A stretch of 42,788 nt of DNA from an uncultured Pelagibacteraceae bacterium (GCA_902559935.1 CACEJN010000008.1:1-42788); one strand, 5' to 3'; positions 34,656 through 42,788 are shown, counted from the stretch's first letter. Made by a program: numbers and translations. The notes: generated by a model from the letters alone, not told the origin.

Positions 34656-35624
34656 ATGAAGCCAAAAATATTAGTTTCTAGAAAAATCTCAGATTTAGCA
34701 GAGGAAAAACTTCAAAAAGAATTTGAAGCAACACTTAATCCAAAAGACAAACCCATTACAGAAAGCGAATTAATAAAAATTATTAATGATTATGATGGAA
34801 TGATTTCGACAGGATTTGATAAAATTAGTGAAAATTTTTTTAATAATTTAAATGGGAAATTAAAAATTATAGCTCAGGTTGGTGTTGGCTATGATAACAT
34901 TTCAATTAAATCTGCTAAAGAAAAAGAAATTAAAGTAACAAATACGCCAGATGTATTAAATGAGGCGGTGGCAGAAACCACAATTCTTTTAATATTAGCT
35001 GCATCTAGAAGAATTGGTGAAGCTTATAATTTAGTTAGAGCTGATGATTGGAAAAATCAAAAACCAGACTTAACTAAATTTATGATTGGAAATTCTGTTA
35101 CAGGTAAAACTTTAGGTATCATTGGTATGGGTCGTATCGGAAGGATGGTTGCAAAATGTGCTAAAGCTTTTGGGATGAAGATAATTTATTATAATAGAAA
35201 TAAGCTCTCTGATGATTTAGAGGATGGAGCAAAATATTTTTCTGATATTAAAAATATGTTGCCCAAGTGTGACTTTGTTAGCATACATACACCAGCAACT
35301 ACTGAGACCAAACATATTCTTAATTCTTCAACAATAAGTTTATTACCAAATCATGCAGTAGTTATTAATACTTCAAGAGGATCAACGATTGATGACGATG
35401 CTTTGATAGATGCGCTCGTAAATAAAAAAATTTATGCAGCAGGTTTAGATGTTTTCAATAACGAACCAAATTTAGATAAAAGATATTTAAAATTAGATAA
35501 CTGTTTTGTTTTACCTCATATTGGAAGTGCAACACATGAGACAAGATTGGCCATGAGTATGATGGCAGTGGATAATATCTATTGTTTTTTTAGTAAAAAA
35601 CCACTCATTTCAGAAGTAGTTTAG
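34656..35624 (+). CDS. D-2-hydroxyacid dehydrogenase (glyoxylate/hydroxypyruvate reductase type)
   Basis: The 322-aa protein shows the family motifs: QVGVGYDNI, the NAD-binding GIIGMGRIGRMVAK, the catalytic arginine in NTSRGSTIDDDAL, the glutamate of DVFNNEPNLD and the histidine in LPHIGSATHETR. It interconverts a 2-oxoacid such as glyoxylate or hydroxypyruvate with the D-hydroxyacid. It begins one base after the IlvD/EDD stop and is presumably co-expressed, so it may act on the product of sugar-acid cleavage. The exact substrate is unknown. Confidence 0.88.
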   Translation: MKPKILVSRKISDLAEEKLQKEFEATLNPKDKPITESELIKIINDYDGMISTGFDKISENFFNNLNGKLKIIAQVGVGYDNISIKSAKEKEIKVTNTPDVLNEAVAETTILLILAASRRIGEAYNLVRADDWKNQKPDLTKFMIGNSVTGKTLGIIGMGRIGRMVAKCAKAFGMKIIYYNRNKLSDDLEDGAKYFSDIKNMLPKCDFVSIHTPATTETKHILNSSTISLLPNHAVVINTSRGSTIDDDALIDALVNKKIYAAGLDVFNNEPNLDKRYLKLDNCFVLPHIGSATHETRLAMSMMAVDNIYCFFSKKPLISEVV

Positions 35625-35625
35625 A

Positions 35626-35673
35626 ACAACTATAAGTTGTCTGTTTAGAGAATATATATAATTTCTATATATA
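35626..35673 (+). repeat. Two inverted repeats in the TRAP operon leader
   Basis: ACAACT-ATA-AGTTGT at 35626-35640 directly follows the upstream stop codon, and TATATATA-ATTTC-TATATATA spans 35653-35673. The first is too weak alone to terminate well (three-base loop, poor T-run). The second could be a -10 rich promoter zone or a binding site. They lie in the 124-bp leader before a probably highly expressed binding protein. Confidence 0.4.
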
Positions 35674-35748
35674 AAAGTTAAACGAAATTATTGATCTCAA
35701 AATTCATTTATGATTAACTTTCAAAAAAACATAAACGAGAGGAAGATA

Positions 35749-36765
35749 ATGTTTAAACTTATATCTAAAACTATAGCAGCTATAGCTATTGTTTCAGTTG
35801 CTTTATTTGGCTCTGCAAATGCAAAGACTTTAAAGATTGAAACACACTTTACAGCTAGTTCACCAAACGGTGAAGTTGCTGCTCAATTCGCTAAAAACGT
35901 AGAGAAGTTTTCTGGCGGAAGCTTAAAAGTAGAAATGTTCTACTCATCATCAGTAACAGGTAAATCTGCTGAGGTGTTTAACTCTGCACAAACTGGAATT
36001 ATCGATTGTGATATGACTGGTGCTGGTTACCAAACTGGTAAAAATGCAGCTTTCCAATTCGCAGGTGATGTAATGGGTGGATACGATAATCCATATCAAC
36101 AATATGAATTCTTGAATTTCCCAGGAGCTCAAGAAGCTGTTGATGCACTTTATAACAAATATGGAATGACATTAATTGGTTGGTGGATACCAGGACATGA
36201 GTCTTTAATATCTAGCAGACCAATCCCAGATGTTGCTTCATTGAAAGACTTCAAATTTAGATCACCTCCAGGAATGGAAAGTATGATCTTTACAGCATTA
36301 GGTGCTAAGCCAATCGTAATGGACTTTGGTGAAGTTCCAACTGCTTTACAAACTGGTCTAATCGATGGTGCTGACTACTCATCTTTAGCTACTAACTATG
36401 CTGGTGGACACTATGAGCAAAATAAATATGCTACATATCCAGGTTTCCACTCTATGCCAGCTGACCACTTAGCTTGTAATACGAAAGTATGGAAGAAGTT
36501 AAAGAAACATGAGCAAGGTGCTATGTTAGCAGCAATAGAAATTGCTGGAAGAACTATCACTAGCTTAGTTGAAAGAAAAAACGCTGAAGCGGTTAAAGCT
36601 TTAAATGAAATGGGTGTTACTCTTCACGACTGGTCTAGAGAAGATAGACTTAAATTCAGACAAGCTGCTCTAGCTGCTTGGGAAGAATGGAAGACTAAAT
36701 CTCCAGAAGCTGCGGCACTTATCGAGATACACAAAGCTTATATGAAAGCTAACGGTATCATGTAA
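35749..36765 (+). CDS. dctP: TRAP transporter substrate-binding protein (DctP family)
   Basis: The ATG at 35749 is chosen: GAGAGGAAGA lies just upstream and the product then opens with a clean signal peptide, MFKLISKTIAAIAIVSVALFGSANA. An in-frame ATG at 35710 adds 13 polar residues and is unlikely. The 338-aa protein has the DctP fold, including DFKFRSPPGMES, where the arginine binds the substrate carboxylate, and GEVPTALQTGLIDGADY. Frequent C-ending codons (TTC, TAC, AAC) stand out from the neighbours and suggest very high expression. The ligand is probably a carboxylate, perhaps the sugar acid degraded by the flanking genes. Confidence 0.93.
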   Translation: MFKLISKTIAAIAIVSVALFGSANAKTLKIETHFTASSPNGEVAAQFAKNVEKFSGGSLKVEMFYSSSVTGKSAEVFNSAQTGIIDCDMTGAGYQTGKNAAFQFAGDVMGGYDNPYQQYEFLNFPGAQEAVDALYNKYGMTLIGWWIPGHESLISSRPIPDVASLKDFKFRSPPGMESMIFTALGAKPIVMDFGEVPTALQTGLIDGADYSSLATNYAGGHYEQNKYATYPGFHSMPADHLACNTKVWKKLKKHEQGAMLAAIEIAGRTITSLVERKNAEAVKALNEMGVTLHDWSREDRLKFRQAALAAWEEWKTKSPEAAALIEIHKAYMKANGIM

Positions 36766-36775
36766 TAAAAAAAAT

Positions 36776-36803
36776 TTTGAAGGGCCTAAAAAGGCCCTTC
36801 GAA
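36776..36803 (+). terminator. GC-rich hairpin between dctP and dctQ
   Basis: GAAGGGCC (36779-36786) pairs perfectly with GGCCCTTC (36793-36800) around the loop TAAAAA, extended by TTT/GAA to 11 pairs. A-rich sequence precedes it and only a delayed T-run follows. It is one of the most GC-rich words in the window. It probably acts as a partial terminator or 3' stabiliser giving more DctP than DctQM. Confidence 0.72.
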
Positions 36804-36822
36804 TTACTTAAATTTTTACGCA

Positions 36823-37392
36823 ATGATCGATAAAGAATTACAAGAACAAAATGAAAAAGTTGCGAGTAAAGATGATTTTCCAATAAATTGGATAGATAGA
36901 GTTTCCTTATTTCTAAGTCACACAATTAAATATTTAATTCCTGTAATTGTAATTGTGATGATGTACGAAATTTTTATGAGATATATATTGTTTAAACCAA
37001 CTTTGTGGGCAAATGAACTATGTCTATGGCTTGCTGGTGTTTGTTATTTAGTTGGCGGAATATATGCAACAAGATTAAGAAGCCACATTAGAATAGTATT
37101 ATTGTATGATTGGGTTGGTAGACCAACACAGAGAATTTTTGATCTAATCAGTACTATAATTATTGTTCTTTTCGCAGCAGCTGTAATTTATGGGGGTATG
37201 GAAGATGCATACAGATCATTTATAAATTGGGAGAGATTTGCAACTTATTGGGATCCACCAATTCCTGCTACTATGAAGCCACTAACACTTCTATGCGTTT
37301 TTCTTATTGCTGTTCAATCTGTAAATAATTTAATTATTGATTGGAGAAATCCTAAAGAAAAACAATACGACCCTTCTAAAGAATTAAAATAA
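36823..37392 (+). CDS. dctQ: TRAP transporter small permease (DctQ family)
   Basis: The 189-aa protein with four transmembrane helices follows the DctQ layout: a hydrophilic start of about 25 residues, a first helix after INWIDRVS, the FMRYILFKPTLWANELCLWL segment, and the RLRSHIRIVLLYDWV loop. It links the binding protein to the large permease. It starts 22 bp after the hairpin that follows dctP and ends one base before dctM. Confidence 0.92.
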   Translation: MIDKELQEQNEKVASKDDFPINWIDRVSLFLSHTIKYLIPVIVIVMMYEIFMRYILFKPTLWANELCLWLAGVCYLVGGIYATRLRSHIRIVLLYDWVGRPTQRIFDLISTIIIVLFAAAVIYGGMEDAYRSFINWERFATYWDPPIPATMKPLTLLCVFLIAVQSVNNLIIDWRNPKEKQYDPSKELK

Positions 37393-37393
37393 T

Positions 37394-38710
37394 ATGGATA
37401 TAGGATCACTTTCGATAATACTAATAGTAGGATTGTTATTACTTATATCTATAGGTGTTCCAATGGGTTTTGCATCTGGTTTTATGGGTGCAGTACTAGT
37501 ATTTTTATACATAGGTGAGCATGCATTAGGCATATTACTTTCAAGATACTATTCCCTTGTTGTCACTTATTCCTTCTTATCTGTTCCATTATTTATATTT
37601 ATGGCCTCCTTGCTCGAACGTTCGAACATCGCAAGAGATCTTTATGACGCTTTAAATGCGTGGTTAAGAAAGACTAGAGGTGGAGTAGGAGTCGTTACTG
37701 CAATCATGGCAACAATTATGGCGGCGATGAGCGGAATTATTGGTGGAGAAATAGTTTTATTAGGCTTGATTGCACTGCCTCAAATGTTGAGATTAAAATA
37801 CGATCAGGATATGTCGATCGGTATTATTTGTGCATCAGGATCTTTGGGAACAATGATACCACCTTCAATTGTTTTAATTATTTATGGATTAACGACAGAG
37901 ACTTCTATTACGATGTTATTCCAAGAAGCTATTGTTCCTGGTTTAATGATTTCAGGTTTAATTATTACATACATTTTAATTCGAACAAGATTACAACCAC
38001 ATTTGGCACCTTTAAGTGATGAGCCTGCTTTAACTTTAAAAGAAAAAATGTCATACCTACCAGGTCTTTTACCTCCAATCGGTATAGTAATAATTGTATT
38101 AGGTTCAATTTATTCTGGAATAACAGGAATTACTGAAGCAGCTGGTATGGGAGTGGTTGCTACATTAATTATTATTTTTGCAAGAAAAGAACTTACATGG
38201 TTTTTATTTAAAGATGCATTAACAAGAACTTTCAAAGCATCAGGAACTATTTTAACTATTACTTTTGGTGCTACAGTTTTAGCAGGTGCTTATTCTCTTG
38301 CTGGAGGTCCTAAATATGTTGCAGAAACTATTTTGGCTTATGATTTAAAACCAATGTATTTAATCTTCATGATGCAGATTATGTTTTTGATTATGGGAGC
38401 ATTTATGGATTGGGTTGGAATTGTATTGTTAGCAATGCCTGTATTTTTACCAATAGTTATAGCTCTTGGTTTTGATCCAATTTGGTTTGGAATATTATTT
38501 TGTGTAAACATGCAAGTTTCATTTTTAAGTCCACCATTTGGACCCGCTGCGTTTTATTTAAAATCCGTTGCACCTCCACACATTTCATTAACAGATATAT
38601 TTAGAGGTTTTGCACCATTTATAGTAATTCAATTAATTGTGTTAGCATGTGTTATGTTTTTCCCAGAAGCGATGACACAAAATTTCCACGAATTTAAACC
38701 GAAACCATGA
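37394..38710 (+). CDS. dctM: TRAP transporter large permease (DctM family)
   Basis: The 438-aa protein with about 12 helices has typical DctM motifs: LLISIGVPMGFASGFMGA, FLSVPLFIFMASLLERSNIARDLYDAL, AAMSGIIGGE, GIICASGSLGTMIPPSIVLIIYG, and GAFMDWVGIVLLAMPVFLPI. It drives sodium- or proton-coupled import with DctP and DctQ. Its stop overlaps the start of the next dehydrogenase by 4 bp, so transporter and catabolic genes form one operon. Confidence 0.94.
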   Translation: MDIGSLSIILIVGLLLLISIGVPMGFASGFMGAVLVFLYIGEHALGILLSRYYSLVVTYSFLSVPLFIFMASLLERSNIARDLYDALNAWLRKTRGGVGVVTAIMATIMAAMSGIIGGEIVLLGLIALPQMLRLKYDQDMSIGIICASGSLGTMIPPSIVLIIYGLTTETSITMLFQEAIVPGLMISGLIITYILIRTRLQPHLAPLSDEPALTLKEKMSYLPGLLPPIGIVIIVLGSIYSGITGITEAAGMGVVATLIIIFARKELTWFLFKDALTRTFKASGTILTITFGATVLAGAYSLAGGPKYVAETILAYDLKPMYLIFMMQIMFLIMGAFMDWVGIVLLAMPVFLPIVIALGFDPIWFGILFCVNMQVSFLSPPFGPAAFYLKSVAPPHISLTDIFRGFAPFIVIQLIVLACVMFFPEAMTQNFHEFKPKP

Positions 38711-39576
38711 TGAAAATAGGCTTTATTGGAACAGGCCTTATGGGTCTTCCAATGGCTAAAAATTTGTTAAAATCAGGTTTTAAACTAAAAGCATTCAATC
38801 GTTCAATTAATAAAGCAGAACCTTTGAAAGAGTTTGGTGCTGAAATATCAAAAACATTAGGTGAAGTTGTTAAAGATAACGACTTTATTATTACAATGTT
38901 AACAGATGATAGCGCTGTTGATGCAATAATGAGTAACTCAGATTTATTAGAAAATTTAAAATCTGGATCAACTGTTATTGATATGAGTTCAGTTAAACCA
39001 ACGACAGCAACAAAATATGGAAATAGTCTAAAATCAAAAAATGTAAATTATTTAGATGCACCGGTTTCAGGAGGAACAATTGGAGCTGAGGAAGCTTCAT
39101 TAGCTATAATGGTTGGAGGAGAGCAAAGTGTCTTTGATAATTCTATAAATATTTTAAAAGCTATGGGAAATCCAACTTTAGTTGGACCAATTGGTAGTGG
39201 ACAAGTTTCAAAGTTAGCAAATCAAATTGTAGTAGGAGTTACAATAGGAGCGGTTGCTGAGGCGATAACTTTATGTGAAAAAGCAGGTGCTGATCCAGTG
39301 AAACTAATTAAAGCTCTTTCTGGAGGTTGGGCGGATAGTAAAATTTTACAAACTCATGGAAAAAGAATGATAGATAAAGATTTTACTCCAAAAGGTAAAA
39401 CTTCTACTCATTTAAAAGATATGAATAACATTTTAGAGTGTGCAAATTCATATAATACACATTTACCTATTTCAAATTTAGTGAAAGAAATGTATAAAAC
39501 CCTTGTCGATAATGGTCATGGAAACACTGATCATAGTTCACTTTATAATGAAATCGAAAGGATAAATAAAAAATGA
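38707..39576 (+). CDS. NAD(P)-dependent beta-hydroxyacid dehydrogenase (GarR/HIBADH family), copy 2
   Basis: The 289-aa protein has the N-terminal KIGFIGTGLMGLPMAKNLL, the canonical DAPVSGGTIGAEEASLAIMVGG loop and the catalytic lysine in VSKLANQIVVG. All family residues are in standard form, unlike the copy at 29564, so tartronate-semialdehyde or a similar short hydroxyacid is plausible. The start may be at 38707 or at the adjacent ATG at 38710. It overlaps dctM by 4 bp and the SDR gene by 4 bp. Confidence 0.88.
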   Translation: MMKIGFIGTGLMGLPMAKNLLKSGFKLKAFNRSINKAEPLKEFGAEISKTLGEVVKDNDFIITMLTDDSAVDAIMSNSDLLENLKSGSTVIDMSSVKPTTATKYGNSLKSKNVNYLDAPVSGGTIGAEEASLAIMVGGEQSVFDNSINILKAMGNPTLVGPIGSGQVSKLANQIVVGVTIGAVAEAITLCEKAGADPVKLIKALSGGWADSKILQTHGKRMIDKDFTPKGKTSTHLKDMNNILECANSYNTHLPISNLVKEMYKTLVDNGHGNTDHSSLYNEIERINKK

Positions 39577-40316
39577 GTGGAAGATTAGAAGGTAAAAAAA
39601 TTCTCGTAACAGCAGCAGGTCAAGGGATTGGAAAAGCAACAGCAATAGCATTTCATAAAGAGGGTGCTCATGTCACTGCTACTGATTTAAATGATAAAAC
39701 TTTAGCTGATTTAAACAAAGAATATCCTGAGATTAAAGTGCAAAAATTAGACTCAACAGACAACAATGCAATTTTAGAATTTACTAAAACTTTAGAAAAA
39801 GTTGATGTTTTATTTAATGCTGTTGGATTTGTTCATCATGGAACAATATTGGAATGTGATGAAAAAGATTGGGATTTTTCTTCTAATGTAAATGTTAAGT
39901 CGATGTACTTTATGTGCAAAGCTATTTTACCTTTAATGATCAAACAAAATGGTGGGAGTATTATCAATATATCTTCATGCGCATCTAGCTTTAAAGGTTT
40001 TCCAAATAGATTTGTTTACGGAACAACAAAGGGTGCAGTGATTGGTTTAACAAAGGCGATTGCAGCAGATTTCGTTAAACAAAATATTAGATGTAATTCA
40101 ATTGCGCCAGGTACAGTTTATTCACCTTCTTGGCAAGATAGGGTAAATCAAAGCCCAGATCCGGTTCAAGCAAAAAAAGATTTTATAGCAAGACAACCCA
40201 TGGGAAGATTAGGTACGGCAGAAGAAATAGCAGCTGTTGCTGTTTATTTAGCTAGCGATGATGCAACATTTACAACAGGAAGTACAATTCATGTTGATGG
40301 TGGAATTTCAATATAA
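39573..40316 (+). CDS. SDR-family 2-keto-3-deoxy-L-fuconate dehydrogenase-like (BDH2-like)
   Basis: The 247-aa short-chain dehydrogenase has the cofactor motif TAAGQGIG (13-20) and the catalytic S135, Y149, K153. The sequence VLFNAVGFVHHGTILECDEKDWDFS matches the human BDH2/DHRS6 type, whose bacterial relatives include 2-keto-3-deoxy-L-fuconate dehydrogenase. R146 in the NRFVYGTTK segment is also conserved. It would oxidise a 2-keto-3-deoxy acid at C4 to a 2,4-diketo acid, the substrate expected for the FAH-family hydrolase encoded 21 bp downstream. Sugar identity is inferred. Confidence 0.82.
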   Translation: MSGRLEGKKILVTAAGQGIGKATAIAFHKEGAHVTATDLNDKTLADLNKEYPEIKVQKLDSTDNNAILEFTKTLEKVDVLFNAVGFVHHGTILECDEKDWDFSSNVNVKSMYFMCKAILPLMIKQNGGSIINISSCASSFKGFPNRFVYGTTKGAVIGLTKAIAADFVKQNIRCNSIAPGTVYSPSWQDRVNQSPDPVQAKKDFIARQPMGRLGTAEEIAAVAVYLASDDATFTTGSTIHVDGGISI

Positions 40317-40337
40317 TCAAATAACAAAAGGATAAAT

Positions 40338-41180
40338 ATGAAATTATTAAGAGTAGGACAAAAAGGAAGCGAAAAGCCAGCTGTTTTAGATAAAGATGGC
40401 AAAATCAGAGATATAAGTTCTCATGTTAAAGATTTAAATCCTGATCATTTAAATTTTGAGACTATTACGAAATTACAAAGTGCTGATTTATCTTCTTTAC
40501 CAGAATTATCTGCAAGTGATCGAATAGGATCTTGTATTACTAAGCCAGGTAAATTTGTTGCAATTGGATTAAATTATTCTGATCATGCTGCTGAAACTGG
40601 AGCTGATGTTCCTTCTGAACCAATAGTTTTTATGAAAGCTACTAGTTGTATAGTTGGACCTAATGATGACGTTGAAATAGTTTCTGGATCTAAAAAATTA
40701 GACTGGGAAGTTGAACTTGGGATTATTATAGGAAAAGAAACAAAACATATTTCTGAAAGCCAAGCTCAAGATCATATTTTAGGTTATTGTTTGGTTAATG
40801 ATGTAAGTGAAAGAGAATGGCAAATAGAAAAAATGGGTCAATGGGTTAAAGGAAAATCCCACGACACTTATGGACCAATCGGCCCTTACTTTGTTACTAA
40901 AGATGAAATTGCAGATGTTAACAACTTAAAGATGAGTTTAGATGTTAATGGAAAAAGAATGCAAACAGGTAATACAAGTACAATGATATTTAACGTAGAT
41001 GTTATTGTCTCTTATTTGAGTAAATATATGTCTCTTCAAGCAGGTGACATAATTACAACTGGAACACCTCCAGGAGTTGGTATGGGAATGAAACCTCAAC
41101 AATTTTTAAAAGCGGGTGATACCATGAAACTATCAATCGAAAATTTAGGAGAGCAAAACTCTAAGGTAGTTGCTTTATAA
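40338..41180 (+). CDS. Fumarylacetoacetate hydrolase-family protein, probable 2,4-diketo-3-deoxy-L-fuconate hydrolase
   Basis: The 280-aa protein has an N-terminal FAH cap (MKLLRVGQKGSEKPAVLDKDG) and the catalytic core: FVAIGLNYSDHAAETG, the metal-binding acid in LDWEVELGIIIG, GYCLVNDVSEREWQ, GKSHDTYGPIGPY and ITTGTPPGVGMG. This matches the group that splits 2,4-diketo-3-deoxy acids into pyruvate and a 2-hydroxyacid such as lactate. AAAAGGATAA precedes the ATG. Its neighbours provide the matching dehydrogenase and dehydratase. Confidence 0.86.
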   Translation: MKLLRVGQKGSEKPAVLDKDGKIRDISSHVKDLNPDHLNFETITKLQSADLSSLPELSASDRIGSCITKPGKFVAIGLNYSDHAAETGADVPSEPIVFMKATSCIVGPNDDVEIVSGSKKLDWEVELGIIIGKETKHISESQAQDHILGYCLVNDVSEREWQIEKMGQWVKGKSHDTYGPIGPYFVTKDEIADVNNLKMSLDVNGKRMQTGNTSTMIFNVDVIVSYLSKYMSLQAGDIITTGTPPGVGMGMKPQQFLKAGDTMKLSIENLGEQNSKVVAL

Positions 41181-41186
41181 TTAATT

Positions 41187-42359
41187 GTGAAAATAACTTC
41201 TATTAAAAGTCGTGTACTTAGATATGAGTTAGAAAAAGAACTTGGTTATTCACAACAATATTACAAACATCGTACAGCCCATTTGGTCGAAGTCCAAACA
41301 GACGAGGGAATAACAGGTTGGGGTGAATGTTTTGGTCCTGGAAATATAGCTTTAGCGAACAAGTTTATTATTGAAAAAGTTATACAGCCTTTATTAATTG
41401 GTGAAGATCCTTTAAACAAAGAATACATCTGGCAAAAAGTATACAATCTTTTAAGAGATAGTGGCCAAAAGGGAATGCCAATTCAAGCATTATCAGGTGT
41501 AGATATTGCTTTATGGGATATTCTTGGAAAGAAAACAAACTCTCCTCTTTATCAACTTGTTGGCGGTAAATGTAATAACGACATTCCTGTTTATGGGTAT
41601 GGAATGATGTTACAAAAAAAAACAGTTGATGAATTAATAACCTTGTTCAAAGAAGAGTCTAAGCAAATAAAATCAAAAAATTTTAAAGCTATGAAAATGA
41701 AAGTTGGATTAGGTCCAAAAGAGGATTTAAAGTTAGTTCAAGCTGTAAGAGACTCTGTTGGAAAAGATTTTAAATTAATGGTTGATGCAAATCACGCTTA
41801 TAATTTGAAAGATGCTCTTTATGTTGGAAAAGGTTTAGATGAGCTAGATATTTATTGGTTTGAAGAACCTGTGGCTCCTGAAGATTATGAGGGTTACAGA
41901 GAATTAAAACAAAAGATCTCTACTAGCATTGCAGGAGGAGAAGCTGAATTTACCAAATATGGCTGGAATAAATTAATATCAAATAAATGTATTGATATAG
42001 CTCAACCAGAGGTTTGTGGACTTGGTGGAATTACAGAGTATTTAAAAGTTGCAGCATTAGCGCAAGCAAATTTTATACCAGTGATTAATCATGTATGGGG
42101 TTCTGCAGTTAGTATTGCGGTTAACCTTCATTTGTTGACAGCACAACCAGATATGCCAGGCGGACTATTTCCATCTAAATCTATGCTTGAGTTTGATACA
42201 ACAGAAAAAAATATTTTTATCACAGATTTGCCAAAGGAAGAGTTTTCAATTTTAGACCAAGTTAAAAACAATAATGGTTTTGTATCTGTAACAGATAATG
42301 TGGGTATTGGAATTAATCCTGATCAAGAGTTTATAAAGGAATTTGAAGTAAATGAATAA
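41187..42359 (+). CDS. Enolase-superfamily sugar-acid dehydratase (mandelate racemase subgroup)
   Basis: The 390-aa protein starts at a GTG. The active-site set is complete: K170-M-K172 for the base, metal ligands D200, E226 and E252, and H302 in VINHVWGS. The K-x-K plus His pattern is that of the mandelate racemase subgroup, which holds many acid-sugar dehydratases (fuconate, galactonate, arabinonate, rhamnonate). It makes the 2-keto-3-deoxy acid used by the SDR and FAH enzymes upstream. It overlaps the lactonase gene by 8 bp. Confidence 0.87.
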   Translation: MKITSIKSRVLRYELEKELGYSQQYYKHRTAHLVEVQTDEGITGWGECFGPGNIALANKFIIEKVIQPLLIGEDPLNKEYIWQKVYNLLRDSGQKGMPIQALSGVDIALWDILGKKTNSPLYQLVGGKCNNDIPVYGYGMMLQKKTVDELITLFKEESKQIKSKNFKAMKMKVGLGPKEDLKLVQAVRDSVGKDFKLMVDANHAYNLKDALYVGKGLDELDIYWFEEPVAPEDYEGYRELKQKISTSIAGGEAEFTKYGWNKLISNKCIDIAQPEVCGLGGITEYLKVAALAQANFIPVINHVWGSAVSIAVNLHLLTAQPDMPGGLFPSKSMLEFDTTEKNIFITDLPKEEFSILDQVKNNNGFVSVTDNVGIGINPDQEFIKEFEVNE

Positions 42360-42788
42360 AATAAAAACCTCAGAACCAAAAACTCTTTGGAAAATAAGAT
42401 GTAATTTAGGTGAAGGAACGTTATGGGTTAGTGAACATAATTCAATTTATTTTGTAGATATTAAAAAAAAGAAAATTTGCTCTTTCAATATTAATAATAA
42501 AAAAAAGAAAATCTTTAAAATAAATAAAGAAATTGGTTTTATTGCTCATATCAAAGATTATATTTTCATTTTAGGTCTCCAGGGAGAATTAAGAATTCAA
42601 AATCTAAAATCAAAAAAAATTTTAAAATCAATAAAGATAGAACCAAACTTGAAACTAAATAGAATTAATGATGGTAAAACAGATCCTGCTGGAAATCTTT
42701 GGTTTGGCACCATGGACAACTTGGAAAGAAAAATTGAAAAAGGTTCTTTATATAAATTAGATAAAAATTTTAAATTAATAAAAGTTGA
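42352..42788 (+). CDS. SMP-30/gluconolactonase-family lactonase, 3' end outside the window
   Basis: The reading frame is open to the window edge (about 145 codons seen; the family is usually near 290). The start ATG overlaps the dehydratase stop. It shows the SMP-30 blade pattern: RCNLGEGTLWVSEHNSIYFVD with the metal glutamate, and RINDGKTDPAGNLWFGTMD with the metal asparagine and substrate segment. It would hydrolyse an aldonolactone to the free acid for the dehydratase. It is partial only because of the cut. Confidence 0.85.
   Translation, partial: MNKIKTSEPKTLWKIRCNLGEGTLWVSEHNSIYFVDIKKKKICSFNINNKKKKIFKINKEIGFIAHIKDYIFILGLQGELRIQNLKSKKILKSIKIEPNLKLNRINDGKTDPAGNLWFGTMDNLERKIEKGSLYKLDKNFKLIKV

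Noticed and set aside
35710..35748. Upstream start for dctP adding 13 residues
   Set aside because: It puts polar residues ahead of an otherwise normal signal peptide, and the good ribosome site belongs to the ATG at 35749.
1..42788. Mobile element, prophage, toxin-antitoxin or CRISPR content
   Set aside because: I see no transposase, integrase, phage structural gene, regularly spaced repeats or TA pair; gene order and composition look like core and flexible metabolic chromosome.

Overview
The window looks like a chromosomal segment of an AT-rich, streamlined marine alphaproteobacterium of the SAR11 (Pelagibacter) type. The grounds are a strong A+T bias by eye, very tight packing (ATGA and TAATG junctions, convergent genes with 0-8 bp between them) and the gene content: glycine-betaine and DMSP-type metabolism, ETF-linked demethylation, Fe(III) ABC uptake and TRAP uptake with sugar-acid catabolism. 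This is inferred from content, not from a phylogeny. I see no rRNA, tRNA, CRISPR array, insertion sequence or phage gene. The longest stretch without a confident gene is 29280-29563 (284 bp).

Region 1 (1-12223, all +) is a chain of overlapping genes. It starts with a Rieske oxygenase, a betaine-homocysteine methyltransferase-like protein and a dimethylglycine/sarcosine dehydrogenase-like flavoprotein. A WBSCR27-like methyltransferase and an M24-fold protein carrying the complete DddP (DMSP lyase) residue set follow. Next comes a set with no obvious common pathway: an APS-kinase-like P-loop protein, an HxGH nucleotidyltransferase, a 2OG-Fe(II) oxygenase and an ECHDC3-like crotonase lacking both classical catalytic glutamates. 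Smaller genes follow: a membrane-anchored peptide, a CoA-binding protein, an MFS/BT1-like permease, a flavodoxin-fold oxidoreductase and a DUF4864 protein. This stretch is the best candidate here for an undescribed pathway.

Region 2 (12281-18058, +) holds a second dimethylglycine dehydrogenase-like gene followed by etfB, etfA and ETF:ubiquinone oxidoreductase. It is a self-contained route from N-methyl oxidation to the quinone pool and probably serves the enzymes of region 1 as well.

Region 3 (18059-21488): hisI and a DUF2237 gene on the minus strand face away from folE, an AcuI-type acrylyl-CoA reductase gene and a LysR regulator. AcuI is the known detoxification step after acrylate, so DddP and AcuI lie in one window about 13 kb apart.

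Region 4 (21489-26608, +): a Fur-type 7-1-7 palindrome with an imperfect neighbour precedes an Fe(III) ABC system: binding protein, small cysteine-containing protein, long hairpin, fused permease, ATPase. The AzlC/AzlD pair follows.

Region 5 (26601-29563): an ETHE1-like persulfide dioxygenase, a DUF4396 membrane protein, a cytochrome b561 and a cytochrome c' that start divergently on one shared ATGCAT, an unknown soluble protein, and an intergenic stretch with hairpins and a possible nine-residue ORF.

Region 6 (29564-42788): sugar-acid catabolism. The minus strand carries a beta-hydroxyacid dehydrogenase, an EamA permease and a UxaA-type dehydratase. The plus strand carries an IlvD/EDD dehydratase, a D-2-hydroxyacid dehydrogenase, a TRAP transporter, a second beta-hydroxyacid dehydrogenase, a BDH2-like SDR, an FAH-family hydrolase, a mandelate-racemase-type dehydratase and the start of an SMP-30 lactonase. 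The last four resemble the non-phosphorylating L-fucose/L-fuconate route (lactone to acid to 2-keto-3-deoxy acid to 2,4-diketo acid to pyruvate plus lactate), although the true substrate cannot be fixed from sequence.
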